Below are positions 7,901-11,341 of a DNA stretch of 11,341 bases, piece after piece (positions within the stretch are counted from its first letter, which is position 1; each line of letters opens with the position of its first letter). A program made the translations under genes and the position numbers. The DNA comes from Mollicutes bacterium (GTDB lineage Bacteria; Bacillota_I; Bacilli_A; RF39; UBA660). The stretch is taken from positions 1 to 11,341 of the forward strand of contig DUUS01000023.1 in the NCBI GenBank assembly GCA_012841465.1, in the 5' to 3' direction. The notes below the pieces were generated by a model, which was given only the letters and a program-made list of their open reading frames with translations, was not told the origin of the DNA and searched no databases.

Positions 7901-8130
7901 ATCAAACTAGTAATTTAATCGAAGTATATTTACCAAAAGATATATCAGATAAAATAGATGGTGAAAAATTATTTTTAGAAACTTATACTATTAATAGTAA
8001 TTTTAAAATAAGATATCAAAGAAATGAAATAATAATTTCTTTAAATTTAAAAAATTTAAAGAAACATTATATATTTGATTTCGTTAAGCTAATAAACAAA
8101 ATAAAAAATCAATTGAATAAAAACGAGTAA
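4957..8130 (+). CDS. mfd: Transcription-repair coupling factor Mfd
   Basis: Mfd pushes stalled RNA polymerase off DNA and recruits UvrA to lesions. Domains in order: UvrB-like N-terminal module (about 1-300), RNA-polymerase interaction domain beginning GDYVVHRDHGIGIY (389-402), and a superfamily 2 translocase with Walker A GDVGFGKT (536-543), Walker B DEEQ (637-640), LSATPIPRTL (662-671) and QLRGRVGRS (806-814), followed by the relay region QLGSGYKIALRDLSIRGAGDL (about 848-868) and a C-terminal D7 domain. At 1057 aa it is about 100 residues shorter than E. coli and Bacillus Mfd, with no break in the motifs. It starts one base after the pth stop and has no clear Shine-Dalgarno sequence, so translational coupling to pth is likely. 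A perfect 13-bp hairpin lies in the last part of the gene. Confidence 0.97.
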   Translation: MNEIYNKIQLQNYENIYGLTDELKAIYISNHFKEKKENIIVLTSSVYETTKYYNLIKTHCDDVLFFPSDDFLTSVVVAASPEFETHRITTLSKINNNNNKKYIVVTNLTGFLKHLPKKESIKDIVLKVGQDINRDKLIEKLDSYGYYRESLVTSTGEYSVRGFIIDIFPLKFNSPVRIELFGDTIESIREFNYDTQLSINDLKEISITPYKENLSEGFDSLHNILNNPFVFKIENDLINKTNELLESEIHTYKMTNDIDEKLMFNLSDINIKKYQNLNDFGTKKDSFNFSSEKLENFGGDINLFKEFILSKHNKYNLYFVTNKEKVKQNILNLSSNIKIINGNINEGFIINNDIFISEHDLEKKIHVSKVKSNLKIGTKIKDFSDINKGDYVVHRDHGIGIYNGVVTLKHRGFKKDYLLINYSGEDKVYVPVEKITTIYKYTDKEGSKPKLHSLASTKWERTKAQVKKKIKDISEDLLKLYSKRLEARITPFITFKEELDFASEFEYVETEDQIKCINEIDKDLTSSVPMDRLLCGDVGFGKTEVAFRAMFKTVMNTHQVAYLCPTTILSKQQYESAKKRFTSFNFNIVLLNRFTTPKETKNIISGLKCGKIDIVIGTHKLLNEKIEYNNLGLLIIDEEQRFGVLQKERVKNLKNNVNILTLSATPIPRTLKMSMSGLKDLSIIDTPPESRYPVQTYVVEENDLLIKDIIYKEISRSGQVYILYNNVSKIDIMTDRIKRLVPDVKIKYAHGQMPKRDLESTIEAFINHEFDCLVCSTIIETGIDISNVNSLIIIDAQNYGLSQLYQLRGRVGRSDKIAYAYLMYDKNKVLTESAVKRLKSIKEFTQLGSGYKIALRDLSIRGAGDLLGSEQAGFIDSVGYHLYTDMIKETLDELKGIKRIESESNHSLIDVDTHISPDYVSDENIRIEIHNLINKISDFHSLTKVKNEIIDRFGKFDDSLEIYMYEEWFEKLCLKLNINRINQTSNLIEVYLPKDISDKIDGEKLFLETYTINSNFKIRYQRNEIIISLNLKNLKKHYIFDFVKLINKIKNQLNKNE
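8036..8064 (+). repeat. Perfect 13-bp inverted repeat with 3-nt loop inside the mfd 3' end
   Basis: TTTCTTTAAATTT (8036-8048) and AAATTTAAAGAAA (8052-8064) are exact reverse complements around an AAA loop. It lies in codons for about residues 1027-1036 of Mfd, roughly 65 nt before the stop. No T-run follows, so it is not a standard terminator. The stem is almost all A-U and the region is AT-rich, so its role is unknown. Confidence 0.85.
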
Positions 8131-8161
8131 AAAACTCAAACTATTTTAAGGAAGGTGTTGT

Positions 8162-8665
8162 ATGAAAAATACAGGTTATATAAGAAATATAGATGGATCA
8201 GGAAGAATATCGATCCCAATTGAACTAAGAAAAAAATTTAAAGTACAAGAAGGAGAAGCACTAGTTATAAATCATAATGATGAAAGTATTATTTTAACTA
8301 AATATTCTCACGTAGCTGATAATAAGAATTTTATTAAAAAAAGTGGAGATAAATTTAATTTAGCATTTGGTTATAATGTAATTATAACTGATTTAGATGA
8401 TATTATTTATTCAAATAAAAACTTTGAAACAACAAAAGTAAGTGAAAAAACTATAAATGATATTTTAAATAGAGATTTATCTAAATTAGAAGAATTAAAA
8501 TTAAATAAAGAAATTACCATTAAAAATAATTTTAAAATTGCTAAAATAATATCTTATTCTAGAGTAACTGGAATAGTTATTGTATATTCAGATAAAGATG
8601 ATGATTTAGAAAAACATGCTAAGTTCCTGGCTGACGTAATAAATTCAAAAATTGAAATTACTTGA
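8162..8665 (+). CDS. spoVT: SpoVT/AbrB-family transcriptional regulator
   Basis: SpoVT is a forespore regulator in Bacillus with an AbrB-type swapped-hairpin DNA-binding domain and a GAF-like sensor domain. This 167-aa product opens with TGYIRNIDGSGRISIPIELRKKF (4-26) and VQEGEALVI (28-36), the AbrB fold with the GRxxIPxxxR signature. The rest (about 57-167), including FGYNVIITDLDD and SRVTGIVIVYSDKDDDLEKHAKFLAD, matches the SpoVT C-terminal GAF-like region; Bacillus SpoVT is 178 aa. The mfd-spoVT order is as in Bacillus. An RBS within AAGGAAGGTG (8149-8157) lies about 5 nt from the ATG. It ends in a tandem in-frame TGA TAA. In a non-spore former the paralogous role could be general AbrB-like control. 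Confidence 0.9.
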   Translation: MKNTGYIRNIDGSGRISIPIELRKKFKVQEGEALVINHNDESIILTKYSHVADNKNFIKKSGDKFNLAFGYNVIITDLDDIIYSNKNFETTKVSEKTINDILNRDLSKLEELKLNKEITIKNNFKIAKIISYSRVTGIVIVYSDKDDDLEKHAKFLADVINSKIEIT

Positions 8666-8690
8666 TAAATAATATAAAACATGTTAAAAT
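8662..8690 (+). promoter_or_regulatory. Promoter of the metG T-box transcript
   Basis: TTGATA (8662-8667) and TAAAAT (8685-8690) are separated by 17 bp, and TG at 8682-8683 adds an extended -10. This is the best sigma-A-type promoter in the window. The -35 box overlaps the spoVT stop codon. A start near 8697 places the T-box leader directly at the 5' end. Confidence 0.75.
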
Positions 8691-8696
8691 CTAAAC

Positions 8697-8912
8697 ATTA
8701 AACGTTGATTAGATTGAGTAATTATAAATTATATTTAAAGAGAGTTTCTAATGTGGTGAAAAGAAACATATAATTATAATGAATATGGATCTATGAGTTT
8801 AAACGAATAGCCCTCGTTAAAGGCAAAGTTGTATGATTAAATTCATAAATCAAGGTGGTACCGCGGAATATTTTCGTCCTTATTTTATGAATTTTTATTT
8901 TGAGGTGAAGAA
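8697..8912 (+). ncRNA. T-box leader RNA, methionine specifier (metG)
   Basis: The core T-box sequence AAGGTGGTACCGCG is at 8852-8865. The antiterminator can be drawn fully: AAGG (8852-8855) pairs with CCTT (8878-8881), UGGUACC (8856-8862) is the bulge that reads the tRNA 3' end, and GCGGAA (8863-8868) pairs with TTTCGT (8872-8877). In stem I, TAGATT (8710-8715) pairs with GGATCTA (8788-8793, with a G-U), AGTA (8717-8720) faces GAA (8781-8783), and the specifier is ATG (8785-8787), i.e. methionine, matching the downstream gene. A stem II-type pseudoknot is plausible: AACGA/TCGTT (8802-8806/8814-8818) with loop GCC (8810-8812) pairing GGC (8822-8824). Uncharged tRNA-Met should turn metG on. The start is inferred from the promoter. 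Confidence 0.93.
8839..8894 (+). promoter_or_regulatory. Inverted repeat framing the T-box antiterminator; putative expression platform
   Basis: AAATTCATAAA (8839-8849) and TTTATGAATTT (8884-8894) are perfect 11-nt complements placed outside the antiterminator hairpin (8852-8881). The usual terminator, in which the 3' antiterminator strand pairs with a downstream complement followed by U residues, is not seen. A U-rich stretch (8892-8900, broken by one A) follows the outer helix. CCTTA (8878-8882) can instead pair with TGAGG (8901-8905), which contains the metG Shine-Dalgarno sequence. The 5' arm can also form a competing upstream hairpin, TATGA/TCATA (8832-8836/8843-8847). Confidence 0.55.
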
Positions 8913-8913
8913 G

Positions 8914-10464
8914 ATGAAAAAATTTTATATTACTACCGCAATTGACTATACAAGCGGAAAGCCCCATATCGGAAATAACTATGAAAAAGTATATGCCGAT
9001 GTTGTTGCAAGATTTAAAAGACTTGAAGGCTATGATGTACTATTTCAAACCGGAACTGATGAACATGGTCAAAAGGTCAAAGAAAATGCTCAAATAGCTG
9101 GGAAAAACCCAGTAGATTTTGTAAACGAAATATCTAATGAAGTAAGAAAAGCAAGTGATCTTTTAAATGTGTCTTATGATAAATTTGTAAGAACAATTGA
9201 CCCACTACACATAAAAAAGGTTCAAGAAATATTTGAATATCTTTATAATAAAGGAGATATCTATAAAGGAACCTACGAAGGATTTTACTGCACGCCATGT
9301 GAGTCATACTTTTTAGAAAAAGACTTAATAAATGAAAGTTGCCCAGATTGCTCTAGAAAAGTAATTAACAAAAAAGAAGAAGCCTACTTCTTTAAATTAT
9401 CTAAATATGAAAAACAACTACTAGAACATATAAATAACAATCCCGAATTTATTAAACCAGAATCTAAAAAAAGAGAAATGATTAATAACTTTATCAAAGA
9501 AGGACTACAAGACCTATGTGTATCAAGAAGTACATTAGATTGGGGAATAAAGCTACCATTTGACCCTAAACACGTAGTATATGTATGGATAGATGCTCTA
9601 TCAAACTATATAACCTTTCTAGGTTATGATGTTAATGGAAATCATAGTGAAGAGTTTAAAAAATACTGGCCAGCAAATTACCATATTATTGGCAAAGATA
9701 TAGTAAGATTTCACACAATCTACTGGCCAATACTATTAATGGCACTAGACCTTCCACTTCCTAAAACCATTTATGGTCATCCTTGGTTAACAATTGAGGG
9801 TGGTAAGATTAGTAAATCATCTGGCAATGTTATTTATGCAGATCAGCTTCTAAAACACTTCCATGTAGACATGGTAAGATACTTCTTAATAAAAGAAGTA
9901 CCATATCAAAGTGATGGTACTATGAGTTATGATTTACTTATCGATGTTATCAATACCGATCTTATAAATACTTTAGGTAACTTAGTATCAAGAACTAATG
10001 CAATGTTAATTAAATATTTTGATGGAATCATTCAAGCTCCAAAACAAACAGATAAAGATAAAGAGTTAATTAATTATGCTGAAAACTTATTTACTAATGT
10101 TAAAAAAGAATTAGATAACTGTCATTTATCTAACTCTCTTAACCTAATTATGGAACTATTTAGAAAAAGTAATAAATATATAGATGAAAATGAGCCTTGG
10201 AATCTTGCTAAAGATTCAAATAACAATGAAAGACTAGGCACCGTACTTTATAACTTACTAGAATCAATCAGAATCGGAAGTGTTTTACTTAAAGCATATA
10301 TACCTGATACAGCAGAAGTTATATTAAATAAACTAAATACCAAAGAAACAGACTTTAATTCAATCAAAACATTCGGAAGTATCGTTCCAGGAACTACCAT
10401 AACTGATAAAGATCCTTTATTTATAAGAATCGATAAAGAAGAAAAGCTAAAAGAGTTATCTTAA
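8914..10464 (+). CDS. metG: Methionyl-tRNA synthetase
   Basis: MetG charges tRNA-Met with methionine in the cytoplasm. The ATG at 8914 is used because GAGGTG (8902-8907) lies 6 nt upstream and MKKFYITTAIDYTSGKPHIGN is the family start; an in-frame ATG at 8833 would translate the T-box itself and is rejected. The 516-aa class I enzyme shows the HIGH-type motif HIGN (18-21), a Cys4 zinc knuckle (C126, C129, C143, C146), the WIDALSNYITFLGY anticodon/connective region and KISKS (298-302) in the KMSKS position. It ends after the helical anticodon-binding domain and lacks the C-terminal EMAP/Trbp111-like tRNA-binding domain present in the roughly 660-aa Bacillus MetS. Control is by the upstream T-box. 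A probable terminator overlaps the last codons. Confidence 0.97.
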   Translation: MKKFYITTAIDYTSGKPHIGNNYEKVYADVVARFKRLEGYDVLFQTGTDEHGQKVKENAQIAGKNPVDFVNEISNEVRKASDLLNVSYDKFVRTIDPLHIKKVQEIFEYLYNKGDIYKGTYEGFYCTPCESYFLEKDLINESCPDCSRKVINKKEEAYFFKLSKYEKQLLEHINNNPEFIKPESKKREMINNFIKEGLQDLCVSRSTLDWGIKLPFDPKHVVYVWIDALSNYITFLGYDVNGNHSEEFKKYWPANYHIIGKDIVRFHTIYWPILLMALDLPLPKTIYGHPWLTIEGGKISKSSGNVIYADQLLKHFHVDMVRYFLIKEVPYQSDGTMSYDLLIDVINTDLINTLGNLVSRTNAMLIKYFDGIIQAPKQTDKDKELINYAENLFTNVKKELDNCHLSNSLNLIMELFRKSNKYIDENEPWNLAKDSNNNERLGTVLYNLLESIRIGSVLLKAYIPDTAEVILNKLNTKETDFNSIKTFGSIVPGTTITDKDPLFIRIDKEEKLKELS

Positions 10465-10477
10465 GCTTTCTTTTTTT
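10441..10477 (+). terminator. Probable intrinsic terminator at the metG end
   Basis: GAAA plus GCT (10441-10444, 10446-10448, one bulged A) pairs with AGCTTTC (10464-10470), and AAGA (10451-10454) pairs with TCTT (10459-10462) around a GTTA loop. Seven T residues follow (10471-10477). The stem is interrupted by a bulge and a small internal loop, and it overlaps the last metG codons and stop, so strength is uncertain. Confidence 0.55.
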
Positions 10478-10485
10478 GATATAAT
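10477..10485 (+). promoter_or_regulatory. Extended -10 promoter before the 97-aa gene and tatD
   Basis: TG-A-TATAAT at 10477-10485 is a perfect extended -10 element. No good -35 box is seen 16-18 bp upstream, where the sequence is the terminator stem. The first T is also the last T of the terminator tract, so one transcript would end and the next begin in the same 45 bases. Confidence 0.5.
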
Positions 10486-10503
10486 AAATACAGGAGAGTA
10501 AAA

Positions 10504-10797
10504 ATGTATATATATGATTTTAAATCAAAAAAAGAAACTATAATAAAGGAATATAAAGAAGTACCTGTTGATATTAATAAAAAAAGAACATTAATTAATA
10601 TAATAGTTACTAATAAAAACATTTTGTTATTTTCAGATTATATAAAAGATAAACCCTTAAAAAGTTATATTTATGAAATACCAAAATATGAACTACTTCT
10701 TTCTTTAACAAAAGAAGAATTAATTAATAAAGAAGAAGACATATTAATAAACAAAGAAGATATGGAAATAATAATTTATAATATGAAGGTGCTATAA
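10504..10797 (+). CDS. Uncharacterised 97-aa protein coupled to tatD
   Basis: I do not recognise this gene. GGAG (10493-10496) is 7 nt before the ATG, and the stop overlaps the tatD start (TAATG), so it is a genuine coupled gene rather than a chance frame. The product is 97 aa, soluble and rich in Lys, Glu and Ile, with no signal peptide, membrane segment or cysteine. Residues about 1-60 alternate in a pattern suggesting beta strands (MYIYDF, LINIIVTNKNILLFSDY, KSYIYEIP). The remainder, LTKEELINKEEDILINKEDMEIIIYNM, looks helical and highly charged. Its place between metG and tatD, adjacent genes in Bacillus (metS-yabD), suggests a lineage-specific insertion in a conserved pair. It has its own promoter candidate. 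No function is assigned. Confidence 0.75.
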   Translation: MYIYDFKSKKETIIKEYKEVPVDINKKRTLINIIVTNKNILLFSDYIKDKPLKSYIYEIPKYELLLSLTKEELINKEEDILINKEDMEIIIYNMKVL

Positions 10798-11341
10798 TGT
10801 TTACCGATACCCACTGTCATATCTTTAAAGAAGATTATGAAAACCAAGAAGAAATACTAAAAAACTTAAACAAAAACAATATAAAAAGAATAATAATTAA
10901 TGGCTATAATGATAAAACTAATAAAGAAGTAATAAATCTAACTAAAAAGTATAAAAATGTATATGGAACATTAGGATTTCATCCTAATAACATAAATGAA
11001 TTAATGCCAGATTCACTCAAATTTATCGAAGAAAACATAAACAAAGATAAAATCCTAGGAATTGGAGAAATAGGACTAGATTACTATAGAAATAAAGAAA
11101 ATAAAGAAAAACAAAAAGAACTTCTAATTAAACTACTTAATTTAGCTACAACTTATAATAAACCAGTAATAATTCATAACAGAGAATCAACAGATGACCT
11201 TTTAAAACTATTAAAAGAATATAATCTAAAAGGAATTATTCATTCATTTTCAGGAAGTTATGAAACAGCTATAGAATTTATAAAACTAGGCTATAAACTA
11301 GGAATTAATGGTATAGTAACATTTAAAAATTCAAAACTTCC
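10797..11341 (+). CDS. tatD: TatD-family metal-dependent deoxyribonuclease (3' truncated by window)
   Basis: TatD proteins are amidohydrolase-fold metal-dependent nucleases with 3'-5' DNase activity and suggested roles in DNA repair or turnover. The frame stays open to the window end, giving 181 residues of an expected 255 or so. Family motifs are in order: FTDTHCH with metal ligands H6 and H8, TLGFHPN, GIGEIGLDYYR with the bridging Glu, KPVIIHNRES, GIIHSFSG and GINGIVTFKNSK. Only the last segment with the final catalytic Asp region lies beyond the window. The ATG overlaps the preceding stop (TAATG) and there is no separate strong RBS beyond GAAGGTG about 6 nt upstream (10786-10792). The metG-tatD linkage is common in Firmicutes. 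Confidence 0.95.
   Translation, partial: MFTDTHCHIFKEDYENQEEILKNLNKNNIKRIIINGYNDKTNKEVINLTKKYKNVYGTLGFHPNNINELMPDSLKFIEENINKDKILGIGEIGLDYYRNKENKEKQKELLIKLLNLATTYNKPVIIHNRESTDDLLKLLKEYNLKGIIHSFSGSYETAIEFIKLGYKLGINGIVTFKNSKL

Noticed and set aside
8113..8147. Possible promoter before spoVT (TTGAAT then TATTTT)
   Set aside because: The spacing between the two boxes is about 23 bp, too long for a sigma-A promoter, and the -10 is poor. The nearby GAGT/ACTC pair is only 4 bp.
8833..8913. Upstream in-frame ATG as the metG start
   Set aside because: It would translate the T-box core and antiterminator, adds residues not found in the family, and lacks an RBS.
1..11341. CRISPR arrays, insertion sequences, tRNA or rRNA genes, phage genes
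   Set aside because: No regularly spaced repeats, transposase motifs, cloverleaf-like sequences or rRNA signatures were seen; no intergenic stretch exceeds 300 bases, and the longest (8666-8913) is accounted for by the T-box.

Overview
This is a very AT-rich stretch with every gene on the + strand. It looks like a chromosomal housekeeping segment from a low-GC Firmicute (Bacilli/Clostridia grade, possibly an uncultured gut lineage with a compact genome). Three things support that: Shine-Dalgarno sites close to GGAGG, a T-box leader in front of metG, and a gene order that follows, in condensed form, the origin-proximal region of Bacillus subtilis as I recall it (tadA-dnaX-ebfC-recR-bofA ... 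holB-ricT ... metS-tatD and pth-mfd-spoVT). All eleven Trp residues I located in dnaX, mfd and metG are TGG and no conserved frame contains TGA, so TGA reads as stop (code 11). That argues against a Mycoplasma-type code.

Layout. 2-115: tail of an upstream gene, possibly tadA. 146-8130: one tightly packed run, dnaX, ebfC, recR, bofA-like, holB, ricT, pth and mfd, with gaps from a small overlap to about 40 nt; it is probably co-transcribed from an extended -10 promoter just upstream of dnaX. 8162-8665: a SpoVT/AbrB-type regulator. 8662-8912: a promoter and a methionine T-box leader controlling metG (8914-10464). 10441-10485: a probable terminator abutting a promoter. 10504 to the window end: an unrecognised 97-aa gene translationally coupled to a partial tatD.

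The genes serve clamp loading (dnaX tau/gamma, holB delta prime), recombination and transcription-coupled repair (recR, ebfC, mfd), RNA processing and translation quality control (ricT, pth, metG), and two sporulation-associated functions (bofA, spoVT).

The most notable signal is inside dnaX. Two tandem copies of a 48-nt module each carry a phase-correct slippery heptamer (A AAA AAA, then A AAA AAG), a 6-nt spacer and an identical perfect 20-bp palindrome able to form a hairpin. The -1 frame ends at a TGA just after the second hairpin. This is the architecture of the E. coli dnaX frameshift signal in duplicate, and would give a gamma-like protein of 386 residues beside a 541-residue tau. A second point of interest is the metG T-box, whose expression platform does not look like an ordinary terminator.
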